Below, one piece after another: positions 9,892 to 18,117 of a DNA stretch of 64,000 nucleotides. Source of the stretch: Chryseobacterium cheonjiense. Lineage in GTDB: Bacteria; Bacteroidota; Bacteroidia; Flavobacteriales; Weeksellaceae. The notes under the pieces were generated by a model. It saw nothing but the letters and a program-made list of their open reading frames with translations, did no database searches and was not told where the DNA came from. The translations under genes and the position numbers were made by a program. The stretch is from positions 1,548,502 to 1,612,501 of the forward strand of contig NZ_JABBGF010000001.1 in NCBI RefSeq assembly GCF_012927265.1, given 5' to 3'. Every line of letters begins with the position of its first letter. The first letter of the stretch is position 1.

Positions 9892-9922
9892 ATAAAAAAA
9901 ACCAAAGCAATTACACTTTGGT
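9892..9922 (-). terminator. Intrinsic terminator of fabI
   Basis: On the minus strand ACCAAAG pairs with CTTTGGT (plus coordinates 9901-9907 and 9916-9922) and is followed by eight T. It lies 25 bases past the fabI stop codon. Confidence 0.8.
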
Positions 9923-9947
9923 CGATATATTTAAAATAATTTTATTA

Positions 9948-10757
9948 TTATTCAGTATCATATTTATTGATAACTTTCTGGGTTACTCCCGAACTGCTGA
10001 ATCCACCGTCATGGAAAAGATTCTGCATGGTTACCTTTTTCGTAAGATCAGAGAATAGCGTAACACAATAGTTCGCACAGTCAAGAGCCGTAGCATTACC
10101 CAGCGGAGACATATCTTCAGCATATCCCAGGAACCCTCCGAAGCCTTTCACACCGCTTCCTGCCGTAGTTGGAGTAGGTGACTGAGAAACGGTGTTTACA
10201 CGCACTTTTCTTTCACCCCAATAGTTTCCGAATGTTCTGGCGATACTTTCCAGATATGCTTTATTGTCGGACATATCGTTATAATCCGGGAAGGTACGCT
10301 GAGCCGCAATATAAGAAAGCGCAAGAATGCTTCCCCATTCGTTCATACAGTCTTTTTCCCATGCTACACGCATCACTTTATGGAAGGAAACTGCGGATAC
10401 ATCCCAGCCTTTTTCCAACCAGTCATAATTCATTTCCGTATAATGTTTTCCTTTTCTCACATTTACGGACATGCCGATGGAGTGAAGGATAAAATCAATT
10501 TTACCAAATTTTGCAACAGCGGCATCAAAAAGTTTCTCCAAATCTTCAATGGAAGTCGCATCTGCACCTATTACCTCAGATCCTGTTTTTTCAGCCAGAG
10601 CATTAAGTTCTCCCATTCTCATGGCGATAGGAGCATTAGACAGGATAAATTCAGCACCTTCTTCATGACACCTTTCTGCAACTTTCCAAGCGATCGATTG
10701 TTCATTAAGGGCTCCGAAAATAATCCCCTTTTTGCCTTTAAGTAAACCGTATGACAT
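9948..10757 (-). CDS. fabI: Enoyl-[acyl-carrier-protein] reductase (NADH), FabI
   Basis: FabI of 269 aa, catalysing the last reduction of each fatty-acid elongation cycle (enoyl-ACP to acyl-ACP). It shows the divergent short-chain dehydrogenase nucleotide motif near the start (GIIFGALNEQSIAWKVAE). The catalytic pattern gives Tyr149, Tyr159 and Lys166 (LSYIAAQRTFPDYNDMSDNK), aligned with Tyr146, Tyr156 and Lys163 of the E. coli enzyme. The C-terminal NLFHDGGFSSSG completes the fold. It is monocistronic with its own TAnnTTTG promoter and terminator. It is the classic triclosan target. Confidence 0.97.
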   Translation of the reverse strand: MSYGLLKGKKGIIFGALNEQSIAWKVAERCHEEGAEFILSNAPIAMRMGELNALAEKTGSEVIGADATSIEDLEKLFDAAVAKFGKIDFILHSIGMSVNVRKGKHYTEMNYDWLEKGWDVSAVSFHKVMRVAWEKDCMNEWGSILALSYIAAQRTFPDYNDMSDNKAYLESIARTFGNYWGERKVRVNTVSQSPTPTTAGSGVKGFGGFLGYAEDMSPLGNATALDCANYCVTLFSDLTKKVTMQNLFHDGGFSSSGVTQKVINKYDTE

Positions 10758-10779
10758 ATTTTTAATGTTTATTAGTTTA

Positions 10780-10787
10780 CAAATGTA
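10780..10787 (-). promoter_or_regulatory. Bacteroidota -7 promoter element of fabI
   Basis: Minus-strand TACATTTG matches the Bacteroidota primary-sigma -7 consensus TAnnTTTG and lies 22 bases upstream of the fabI ATG, predicting a short leader. Confidence 0.6.
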
Positions 10788-10813
10788 GCAATATTTGTGT
10801 TTATTACATAATA

Positions 10814-10848
10814 AAAAACGGAGCCTCCTGTAAAAAGACTCCGTTTTT
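10814..10848 (-). terminator. Intrinsic terminator of the 99-aa helical protein gene
   Basis: AAAAACGGAG (10814-10823) pairs with CTCCGTTTTT (10839-10848). On the minus strand the stem is followed by a T-rich tract, and it lies just beyond the stop at 10874. Confidence 0.75.
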
Positions 10849-10873
10849 CTTGAAAATATTTATATGACTGAAA

Positions 10874-11173
10874 TTAATTTGTTTTTTTGTTCCATTCTGC
10901 TTTCACATCTTCTGCAGCATCTTTGGTTTTCTCCCAGGCTTCATTGGCCTTATCCTTTACATTATCCCAGGTATCGGAAACACTGTTTTTTGCTCTGTCC
11001 AGCCAGTCTTCGTGTCTTGCCTCCTCATCATTTGCTCTTTTTTCGTTGATATAATCTTTTGCTCTGTCTGCCAGTTCCTCTACTTTCCATTTTGTATTGT
11101 CGGCTGCATTTTTTAAAGAATTTTCAGTATTGTCTACTGCGTTTTCGGCTTTGTTGTATTCTGAATTGTTCAT
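10874..11173 (-). CDS. Small highly charged helical protein (YtxH/LEA-like)
   Basis: A 99-aa, Lys/Asp/Glu/Ala-rich protein without a signal peptide or membrane segment. It has repeated 11-residue-like helical patterns (DRAKDYINEKRANDEEARHEDW, quoted here only as its character: heptad-like A/K/E/D runs; then NVKDKANEAWEKTKDAAEDV). Such late-embryogenesis-abundant-like proteins are often stress-induced and intrinsically disordered. A GTGGTA motif shared with other intergenic regions of this window lies 56 bases upstream. It is monocistronic. Function is inferred from composition only. Confidence 0.65.
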   Translation of the reverse strand: MNNSEYNKAENAVDNTENSLKNAADNTKWKVEELADRAKDYINEKRANDEEARHEDWLDRAKNSVSDTWDNVKDKANEAWEKTKDAAEDVKAEWNKKTN

Positions 11174-11498
11174 AATAAAAATATTTTAGTGATGCTAAAG
11201 AATAAACAATAACTATTCCTAAAATCGTGGTACACTGTTAAAATTTTCATAATTATATCACATCATTAAATGCCTGAACTCCTTTACGTATAACTCAGAT
11301 AAATTCCATCTTAATTAAAGTAGGCTTATAAATAGTAGACTGTCGTTGTCTCATTTACTGCCGAAAGAAAATTTATTTAAATCATTTGATATTATTGTTT
11401 ATTTTATTGAACTTAATATTAAATATTATCAATTTGATAAATTTTGTTTATGTTTGTTGCTTAAACTAATTATTGAAACTTGATAACTCATTATATTT
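11174..11498. other. Intergenic region without recognisable gene
   Basis: 325 bases of AT-rich DNA between divergent genes. It holds the TCGTGGTAC motif near 11228-11236. TAAATTTTG around 11437 resembles the -7 consensus with one extra base. No open reading frame of note and no stable hairpin were seen. Confidence 0.5.
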
Positions 11499-12326
11499 AT
11501 GAAATCTAAATTTCTCCTTATTTTATTTTGCATGACCTGTGTAAAATTATTTTCTCAATCCTATTATGGAAAACACAATGTTAAAGATTTACCGAAAGCT
11601 GAATTCCTGTTGGCAGATGGCTCTAAAGTAAGTGGCTTTTTTGTCGGATTTACTTATCCTAACGGAACCTACCCTGACTTCTTCAATAAAAATGATATTT
11701 ATAATTTTATTTATAAAAAAGCGAAGACTTCCGAAGATGAAAAGCTGGGTGCAAATGATGTAAAATCGGTAAAAATATACGATGAACATGATGATGTTAT
11801 AAATGCAATAGAAAGACTCGACATGAAATATGTTGACAAAGACGGTCATGTAAGTGACAAGAAAAAGAGATCCTTTCAGCCGTTATTGTACGATGGAAAA
11901 ATACAGATATACGGTTCAAATCTAAAAATGTGCAGTACTGCGATTTGTAATTATGCCTATTCTCAGCTGTATATCAGAAATGCAAAAGACGACTTCGCGG
12001 TTATGCCGGTGGATTATGATAAACTCGGGCTTTTTGCCGGTTCGTTATATGAAAAGATGGTAGAAGCCTTTAGATATGCAGGAAGAGACTGTCCGGAATT
12101 TCAAAAATATATGGATACATTTGAAGCCAAACTCGAAGATAAAGATTTCAAAAAAACAATTAACACAAAATTTAAGGACATCAGGAAAAAAGCTTTTGAT
12201 GAAGGTAAAAAAAATAAGCTTGACCACAATGCTACTCAGGATTTACTGGGAGATTATATGCTTGAAGCTTACCTGGAATTCTATGGCGGTATTATAAGAG
12301 AATACGAAAAAAACTGTCCGTATTAA
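11499..12326 (+). CDS. Secreted protein of unknown function
   Basis: A 275-aa protein with an N-terminal signal peptide (LILFCMTCVKLFSQ). It contains a central region with alternating strands (LPLLYDGKIQIYGSNLKMCSTA-type beta structure) and a Lys/Glu-rich helical C-terminal third (FEAKLEDKDFKKTINTKFKD). It contains several Cys (including CSTAICNYAYS and RDCPEF) that could form periplasmic disulfides. No known domain was recognised. It is monocistronic and ends at a hairpin shared with the convergent phosphorylase gene. Confidence 0.65.
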   Translation: MKSKFLLILFCMTCVKLFSQSYYGKHNVKDLPKAEFLLADGSKVSGFFVGFTYPNGTYPDFFNKNDIYNFIYKKAKTSEDEKLGANDVKSVKIYDEHDDVINAIERLDMKYVDKDGHVSDKKKRSFQPLLYDGKIQIYGSNLKMCSTAICNYAYSQLYIRNAKDDFAVMPVDYDKLGLFAGSLYEKMVEAFRYAGRDCPEFQKYMDTFEAKLEDKDFKKTINTKFKDIRKKAFDEGKKNKLDHNATQDLLGDYMLEAYLEFYGGIIREYEKNCPY

Positions 12327-12332
12327 AAAGCT

Positions 12333-12356
12333 AAAGGATTGCATTTGCAATCCTTT
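12333..12356. terminator. Bidirectional intrinsic terminator
   Basis: AAAGGATTGCA pairs with TGCAATCCTTT around a TT loop, with T-rich flanks on both strands. It lies between two convergent genes whose stop codons are only 34 bases apart. Confidence 0.8.
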
Positions 12357-12360
12357 TTAT

Positions 12361-13215
12361 TTATTTGATAATTCTTTCCAAAACCCATTCAATAAGGTTT
12401 TTTTCAGAAGCATGATGATCCGCTGAAAACTCACCACGTCTCCTGTTGGCAATAACATTATTTACGGTAATGGCTTTATGGCCCAATAATTTTGAGAACG
12501 CGTAGATGGCAGAAGTTTCCATTTCAAAATTGGTGATGCCCAGATCATTCAAAGTTTCCAGGAATTGATCATCCAGAGCCTTTAAACGAAGCTGTCTTCC
12601 CTGTGGTGCATAAAAGCCGGGAAAAGTAGCCGTATTTCCGTGATACTTGGCATCTTTATACAATTCGCCCAGTTCTTCCGACCATTCGGAAAAGTAAAGC
12701 ATTGGCTTTATCTTCTCGTAAGGGAATTTTTCATAAAAACTTTTCGAAAATTCATTTTCAAAATGGTAATCCTGGTAGAAATGCATTAATCCGTCCAGTC
12801 CGACTACATTTTGGGTCACCAGCATATTATCCACCTGAACATCGGGATTTACACTTCCGCAGGTTCCCATTCTGAAAAGCTTCAGAGAAGTATGTTCGGT
12901 TTTGAATTCCTTCTGTTTAAGATCAATATTAACCAAAGCATCAAGTTCGTTCATCACGATATCAATGTTCTCCGTTCCGATACCTGTAGATAGTACCGTT
13001 ATTCTTTCACCGCGCAGCGTTCCGGTATGGGTATAAAATTCTCTTTTATTTTTACGGATTTCAACCGTATCAAAATATTTTGAAACCTTTGCAACGCGGT
13101 CGGGATCACCCACGAGAATAATTTTTTCAGCAATATCTTCCGGTAAAAGATTAAGGTGGTAAACGCTTCCGTCTTCGTTCAGGACAAGTTCTGAAGCAGC
13201 AAGTTTATTGAGCAT
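12361..13215 (-). CDS. Nucleoside phosphorylase (uridine phosphorylase-like, PNP/UDP family)
   Basis: A 284-aa cytosolic enzyme of the purine/uridine phosphorylase family, which splits nucleosides with phosphate to free base and ribose-1-phosphate. The family features are LVGDPDRVAKVSKYFD near residues 35-50 (phosphate site), STGIGTENIDIVMNEL around 90-105, the GTCGSVNP loop and FEMETSAIYAFSKLLGH near 230-245 (ribose-binding Glu/Met-Glu). Compared with E. coli Udp it is about 30 residues longer at the N-terminus. Base preference cannot be read safely from sequence, but uridine is most likely. Confidence 0.85.
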   Translation of the reverse strand: MLNKLAASELVLNEDGSVYHLNLLPEDIAEKIILVGDPDRVAKVSKYFDTVEIRKNKREFYTHTGTLRGERITVLSTGIGTENIDIVMNELDALVNIDLKQKEFKTEHTSLKLFRMGTCGSVNPDVQVDNMLVTQNVVGLDGLMHFYQDYHFENEFSKSFYEKFPYEKIKPMLYFSEWSEELGELYKDAKYHGNTATFPGFYAPQGRQLRLKALDDQFLETLNDLGITNFEMETSAIYAFSKLLGHKAITVNNVIANRRRGEFSADHHASEKNLIEWVLERIIK

Positions 13216-13420
13216 ACTATGTTTTTTATTTGAATTAAAAGTTATGTGTCAATCTTCCCAAATATCCTCTTCATCGTTAAATATCAGTATAGAAACCGAC
13301 TGTTTTAGTTCTGAATGTGATTTCGGGGTTTAAAATTAATAAAAATTCCATTATATATCATGTAAACATTATTTAATTCAAATTTAAAGTTGCGGTAACC
13401 TGCAAAGCTTTACCTATCGG

Positions 13421-13428
13421 TAGTTTTG
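13421..13428 (+). promoter_or_regulatory. -7 promoter element of the diheme peroxidase gene
   Basis: TAGTTTTG fits TAnnTTTG. Transcription would begin about 7 bases downstream, near 13435, so a TTG codon at 13426 cannot be the start; the ATG at 13444 is the likely one, with a leader of about ten bases. Confidence 0.6.
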
Positions 13429-13443
13429 CGGAAAAAAGAATTA

Positions 13444-15279
13444 ATGAAGTTTTATCCTTTGGCTGTTATTTTTGTGTTCTTAGGCTTTGCTGTAATGTCC
13501 TTCAATCCTTCCCATAAAGGTTTTAAAAATGAAAATTCTGCAGTTTTTGAAGGACTAACGGATTTTAAAACCAGACTCAGCCAATTGAAATCAGATGCGT
13601 ATCATTATTCTGAAAATAAAATATCACTGGAAGATCTTCAGAAAACACTTAGGGAGACAAGAAATTCTTTTAAAGAGATAGAATTTTACGTAGCGTATCA
13701 TTATCCGGAATTTACCAAAACCCATCTTAATGCCGCTCCGTTATTTCATATTGAAGCGGCAGGTACAACTTCGTACACACTTCCTCCCGAAGGGCTCCAG
13801 GTTCTGGATGAGATGGTATTTTCTGATGAAGCCGAAGAAAAAAAAGAAGAAATAAAAACAATCACCGATTTTCTTTTTAACAGTTATGCAAGTTTCTATT
13901 TAAGTTCTGTAAAAAACGGCTTAAGCACAGGAAACAATAAAACATTGCCTTTAAGAATTGAACTGATCAGAATATACAGTCTGGGCGTGACCGGTTTTGA
14001 CACACCAGGCTCTTTAAATATTTCCGAAGAAACCCTGCATGCTTTTTCAGGAATGAAGAAATACATTCAGGACGATCCTTATTTTGAAAATTACAATACG
14101 GAAAAAGCCGACTGGCTATTTTCTGCCGGCATTTCTTACCTTTCAGAAAATAAAGACTTTGAAACGTTTGACAGGATTGAATTTTATAAAAAGTATATTC
14201 AACCTTTATACGAAGAATTGGGAAGCTGGGACGGAACAACAGATGACCTGAAAGAGTTCTCAAGCTGGAACCCGGCAAGCAGGAATTTTTTCAGCAGCGA
14301 TTTTCTTGATCCGTATTTCTATACTTTATTAAAAAAAGAGGAAGATAACGAAGCACTAAGAAAGTTGGGGAAACAGATTTTTTATGATCAGAAGGTAAGC
14401 GGTAACGGAAAAATGAGCTGCGCTACATGCCATCTTCCCGAAAATGCATTTACGGATCTGAAAGCAAAATCGCAAAGCAACGTTGACGGGAAAACAGTGT
14501 TGAGAAATTCTCCAACGCTTTATAATTCTGTTTTTGCTAAAAGATTTTTCTATGATCTAAGGGCTTTCTATCTTGAACAACAGGCAGAGCACGTGATTTA
14601 CAACAAAGATGAATTCAATACGAGCTATGACAATATCATCAAAAAATTAAATGCAAATCCGGAATACAGAAAAGCCTTTAAAACAGCTTTCAAAAAAGGT
14701 AATATCAACCGTGAAAATTTTTCCAAGGCATTGAGTTCTTATGTTGCTTCCCTGTATTCTTACGAAAGTGATTTCGATAAATTCATGAGAAATGAAAAGG
14801 AAATTTCTTCCGATGCAAAGAAAGGATTCAACCTGTTTATGGGAAAAGCCAACTGCGCCACCTGTCATTTCGCCCCGAACTTTTCAGGGCTGGTTCCGCC
14901 GTTTTTTAATGAAAATGAATCGGAAGTATTGGGTATAACAGCAAAGCCTGTGAGCTATAAACCTTTGGAACTTGATGCTGATAGGGGAAGGATCAACAGT
15001 CCGGTGAAAAAGGAAAATTCATGGATTTACGAAAATTCTTTCAAAACTGTAACCGTAAGAAATATTGCCCTAACCAAACCCTACTTTCACAACGGCGCTT
15101 TCAACACCCTAGAAGAAGTCCTGGAATTCTATAATCAAGGCGGCGGCGAAGGATTGGGTTTAAAAATGAGAAACCAGACGCTCGATCCGGATAAATTAAA
15201 TCTCACGCAAACCGAAATCAAACAGATTATTGCATTTCTTAATTCTTTAACGGACATCAGCAAGATTAAGACTAAATAA
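13444..15279 (+). CDS. Diheme cytochrome c peroxidase (MauG/CcpA type) with long N-terminal helical domain
   Basis: A 611-aa secreted protein. The start at the ATG at 13444 is set by the overlapping promoter. An N-terminal hydrophobic signal (FVFLGFAVMSF) precedes about 280 mostly helical residues that resemble imelysin-like regions. The C-terminal half is a bacterial diheme cytochrome c peroxidase with two heme motifs, CATCH at Cys326 and CATCH at Cys471. It also has LRNSPTLYNSVF between the hemes and TVRNIALTKPYFHNGAF near the end. The family reduces hydrogen peroxide in the periplasm or oxidises substrates. The extra domain makes it about 250 residues longer than plain CcpA, for which the gene at 39122 is a comparison. 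Confidence 0.88.
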   Translation: MKFYPLAVIFVFLGFAVMSFNPSHKGFKNENSAVFEGLTDFKTRLSQLKSDAYHYSENKISLEDLQKTLRETRNSFKEIEFYVAYHYPEFTKTHLNAAPLFHIEAAGTTSYTLPPEGLQVLDEMVFSDEAEEKKEEIKTITDFLFNSYASFYLSSVKNGLSTGNNKTLPLRIELIRIYSLGVTGFDTPGSLNISEETLHAFSGMKKYIQDDPYFENYNTEKADWLFSAGISYLSENKDFETFDRIEFYKKYIQPLYEELGSWDGTTDDLKEFSSWNPASRNFFSSDFLDPYFYTLLKKEEDNEALRKLGKQIFYDQKVSGNGKMSCATCHLPENAFTDLKAKSQSNVDGKTVLRNSPTLYNSVFAKRFFYDLRAFYLEQQAEHVIYNKDEFNTSYDNIIKKLNANPEYRKAFKTAFKKGNINRENFSKALSSYVASLYSYESDFDKFMRNEKEISSDAKKGFNLFMGKANCATCHFAPNFSGLVPPFFNENESEVLGITAKPVSYKPLELDADRGRINSPVKKENSWIYENSFKTVTVRNIALTKPYFHNGAFNTLEEVLEFYNQGGGEGLGLKMRNQTLDPDKLNLTQTEIKQIIAFLNSLTDISKIKTK

Positions 15280-15370
15280 AATACACTTGTTTAAACAGTA
15301 ACATCTTTCCGACTATTTTAACAGCAAGTTTGTCATTCTGTAAGAATCTCTACATAATTTATTCAAATAA

Positions 15371-15759
15371 AATCTATTATTAACTTTTGCCAACTTTTGT
15401 CTCTACATTTAGCTTTAAAATAATTCTTTTGCTTCTTTTGCGGTTAAAATAATTCTCCCGCAGATTTCACGGATTTCGCAGATATTTATTTGGAATATTA
15501 AAATTCTTCTGATTATTTCAAAACCTCTAAATCTATTATTAGAAACTTTTGTCAGCTTTTGCCTTCAACGTTTAGCTTTAAAATAAATCCTTTGTTTCTT
15601 TTGCGGTTAAAATAATTCTCCCGCAGATTTCACGGATTTCGCAGATATTTATTTGGAATATTATAATTCTTCCGATTATTTCAAAGCATCTAAAATCTAT
15701 TATTAGAAATTTTTGCCAGCTTTTGCCTTCAAATCCTTTGTTTCTTTTACGGTTAAAAC
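15371..15759. repeat. Tandem direct repeat, about 2.4 copies of a 160-164 bp unit
   Basis: The unit begins AATCTATTAT at 15371, 15530 and 15694 and contains a core CCCGCAGATTTCACGGATTT at 15457 and again at 15620, 163 bases apart. The third copy stops after GGTTAAAAC near 15759. Copies differ by small substitutions and short indels. Within the unit, TTTGCGGTTAAAAT and CGCAGAT recur, giving a nested repeat look. It has no open reading frame and lies in the 633-base gap before the PhoX-like gene; its role is unknown. Confidence 0.85.
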
Positions 15760-15879
15760 ATGATAATAATATGATTAATGTAACATATTCTTAATCTCAT
15801 TAACATTAAATTTTCCATAACTTAATATTGATAAAGAATTATTTAAACTCCTATTAATAGGCCCTTCATCGCAATAAAA

Positions 15880-15887
15880 TAGATTTG
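15880..15887 (+). promoter_or_regulatory. -7 promoter element of the PhoX-like gene
   Basis: TAGATTTG fits TAnnTTTG and lies 26 bases upstream of the ATG at 15913. Confidence 0.55.
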
Positions 15888-15912
15888 CATTGTCAATAAA
15901 TCGAAATTTAAA

Positions 15913-18057
15913 ATGAAAAGAAAACTACTGACAGTTGCAGCTCTTGCAATGGTCTCGGGTAATTTGTTGAATGCCCAGACTTTTATCTTCAACAAAAATT
16001 CTTCATGGAAGTATAATGACACCAATACAGCGTTGGCAGACCAGTGGAAAAGTGCAAACTATGATGTTACGGCATGGCCGCAGGGGAACGGACCATTAGG
16101 ATACGGAGATCCTGTAACAACAACTACTGCAAACAATCTTATAACCGCTTATTTCACTAAAGATTTCACGGTTAATTTAAATGACCTTTCCACGACGATG
16201 GAGCTGGGCGTCATGAGAGACGACGGAATTGTAGTATATCTTAACGGAGAAGAAGTGGTAAGAGACAATATGCCTTCCGGAACAATCGATTTCACTACTT
16301 TGTCCTCAACAACAATAGATGGAGCTGCAGAAAGCGTATATAATGTATTTTCTATTCCGAAAGCTAAATTTGTAAACGGAAGCAACAGAATTTCCATCGA
16401 ATTGCATAACAGGGGAGCTTCAAGTTCAGATTTAAGAATTGATGCTTACCTGAAAACAACAACGACAGTAACTCCTGTTCCTTGCAACGCCAACCATATC
16501 AGCTGCTTTACATCAATCATTCCCACAGCTCAGACTAATAAATTAATCATCCCTGCTGAACACAAATATCAACTGATCCTAAAAGAAGGAGACAGCTATA
16601 CAGAAGGAGGTGGATTAGTAGGAGGCCAAAATGACTTCACTGGTTATGTGGCTAAAAACTCAAGCAGCACGAATGGTTATCTTTCCGTAAACCACGAAAC
16701 CAATCCTGGAGGTGTTACGATGGCTGAAATCAACTATAACCCGACAACCAAGCTGTGGCAGCTTACAAGATCCAGAGCCGTAAGTTTCTCGGCGCCAAGC
16801 CTTGTTCAGACGATCAGAAACTGTTCAGGAGGAGTAACGCCTTGGGGTACCATCGTTACAGCGGAAGAACAGACGACTTCCAATGACGTTAATGCAGACG
16901 GAATGAAAGATTACGGATGGCTGGTAGAAATTGATCCGGTAACCGCTCAGGTAATTTCCCAAAATGCAGACGGTTCCAAAGGAAAGCTTTGGCAGATGGG
17001 AATTATGAATCACGAAAACGTAGTGATCAACAATGCGGGAACTATTGCTTATTATGGTGAAGATGGCGGAACGCATATGGTATACAAATATGTAATGGAT
17101 ACTCCGAATAACCTCTCTTCAGGAAATCTTTACGTATTAAAATTAGACCAGGGATTGAACGGCGGAGATCCTGTAGCAACAACAGCAACTTGGGTTCAGG
17201 TGCCTAACAAGACAAAAGCAGATCAGAATAACACGGCTTCTTTGGCTCAGTCTTTGGGAGGAACTTCTTTCAACGGAATTGAAGATGTGGATATCAGTCC
17301 GGTGGATGGTAAAATTTATTTTACAGCAAAAGGATTGAACAAAGTTTACCGATTAAAAGATGACGGAACAACGGCTTCCCAGGTAGAAACTTTTGTAGGA
17401 GGTCTTACAACCAATTATTCTTTCGACACGGCACAGGGAACAAAAACTGAAGCCTGGGGAGACGGAAACGACAACCTTACTTTCGATGAGCTTGGAAACC
17501 TTTGGGTGCTGCAGGATGGCGGTAAAAATTACATCTGGGTAGTAGCTCCGGACCACACACAGGCAAATCCTAAAGTGAAATTGTTTGCTTCTATGCCTGC
17601 TGGTTCAGAACCTACGGGACTTACCTTTACACCGGATCATAAATTCGGATTCTTCTCTGTCCAGCATCCGGATTCTACGATTTCTACCGATATTGATGCT
17701 ACTGGAAACACCATCGATTACAGAGGAAAATCGGCAACAGTAGTGGTTGCTCTTAAAAACAACCTGGGAACAGCAGGTTCTTTAGGAACTATAGAAACGC
17801 AGCCGGAAAATACAGTAACTGTCGCTCCGAATCCTACGTCAGGAATCGTAAAAATCAATTCTGCAAAAGGATTGAAGAATATCGCAGTAACCGCTTACAG
17901 TATTGATGGTAAAATTGTTTTCACCCAGAAATATTCCGGATTGAATAAGGTTTTAGATTTGGACTTCACCAACCAGCTTAATGTTTCAAGAGTTTTAATT
18001 CTGAACATCGAAGCAGAAGGAGGATTCCAGCAGACCGTAAAATTGCTGAAAAAATAA
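15913..18057 (+). CDS. PhoX-family (DUF839) alkaline phosphatase-like protein with T9SS type A sorting domain
   Basis: A 714-aa exported protein. A signal peptide (SGNLLNAQ) is followed by a beta-sandwich domain (residues about 22-185, with ELGVMRDDGIVVYLNGEEV). Next comes a PhoX/DUF839 region (about 200-610) with YLSVNHETNPGG, GGVTPWGTIVTAEE, FNGIEDVDISPVDGKIYF and GSEPTGLTFTPD. The Glu/Asp-rich loops match the calcium/iron ligands expected of PhoX phosphomonoesterases. The final 80 residues (VAPNPTSGIVKINSAKG onward, ending in KLLKK) are a type A C-terminal sorting domain, so the protein is delivered to the surface by the type IX system. Phosphatase activity is inferred from the family. Confidence 0.85.
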   Translation: MKRKLLTVAALAMVSGNLLNAQTFIFNKNSSWKYNDTNTALADQWKSANYDVTAWPQGNGPLGYGDPVTTTTANNLITAYFTKDFTVNLNDLSTTMELGVMRDDGIVVYLNGEEVVRDNMPSGTIDFTTLSSTTIDGAAESVYNVFSIPKAKFVNGSNRISIELHNRGASSSDLRIDAYLKTTTTVTPVPCNANHISCFTSIIPTAQTNKLIIPAEHKYQLILKEGDSYTEGGGLVGGQNDFTGYVAKNSSSTNGYLSVNHETNPGGVTMAEINYNPTTKLWQLTRSRAVSFSAPSLVQTIRNCSGGVTPWGTIVTAEEQTTSNDVNADGMKDYGWLVEIDPVTAQVISQNADGSKGKLWQMGIMNHENVVINNAGTIAYYGEDGGTHMVYKYVMDTPNNLSSGNLYVLKLDQGLNGGDPVATTATWVQVPNKTKADQNNTASLAQSLGGTSFNGIEDVDISPVDGKIYFTAKGLNKVYRLKDDGTTASQVETFVGGLTTNYSFDTAQGTKTEAWGDGNDNLTFDELGNLWVLQDGGKNYIWVVAPDHTQANPKVKLFASMPAGSEPTGLTFTPDHKFGFFSVQHPDSTISTDIDATGNTIDYRGKSATVVVALKNNLGTAGSLGTIETQPENTVTVAPNPTSGIVKINSAKGLKNIAVTAYSIDGKIVFTQKYSGLNKVLDLDFTNQLNVSRVLILNIEAEGGFQQTVKLLKK

Positions 18058-18076
18058 ATTATTAATATTTTACACA

Positions 18077-18112
18077 ACTGCCGGTAATCCATGGGTTGCC
18101 GGTAGTTTTTTT
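18077..18112 (+). terminator. Intrinsic terminator of the PhoX-like gene
   Basis: A 13-bp stem (18077-18089 with 18094-18106) that uses three G-U pairs, loop CATG, then seven T. Because the G-U pairs become C-A on the other strand, it works only in the plus direction. It ends six bases before the next start codon. Confidence 0.85.
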
Positions 18113-18117
18113 AGTTT

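Noticed and set aside
13426..13443. TTG start for the first diheme peroxidase
   Set aside because: The TTG lies inside the predicted -7 promoter element, so it would not be transcribed; ATG 13444 is used.
15371..15759. Repeats resembling a CRISPR array
   Set aside because: The unit is about 160 bases with imperfect copies and no unique spacers; no cas gene is in the window.
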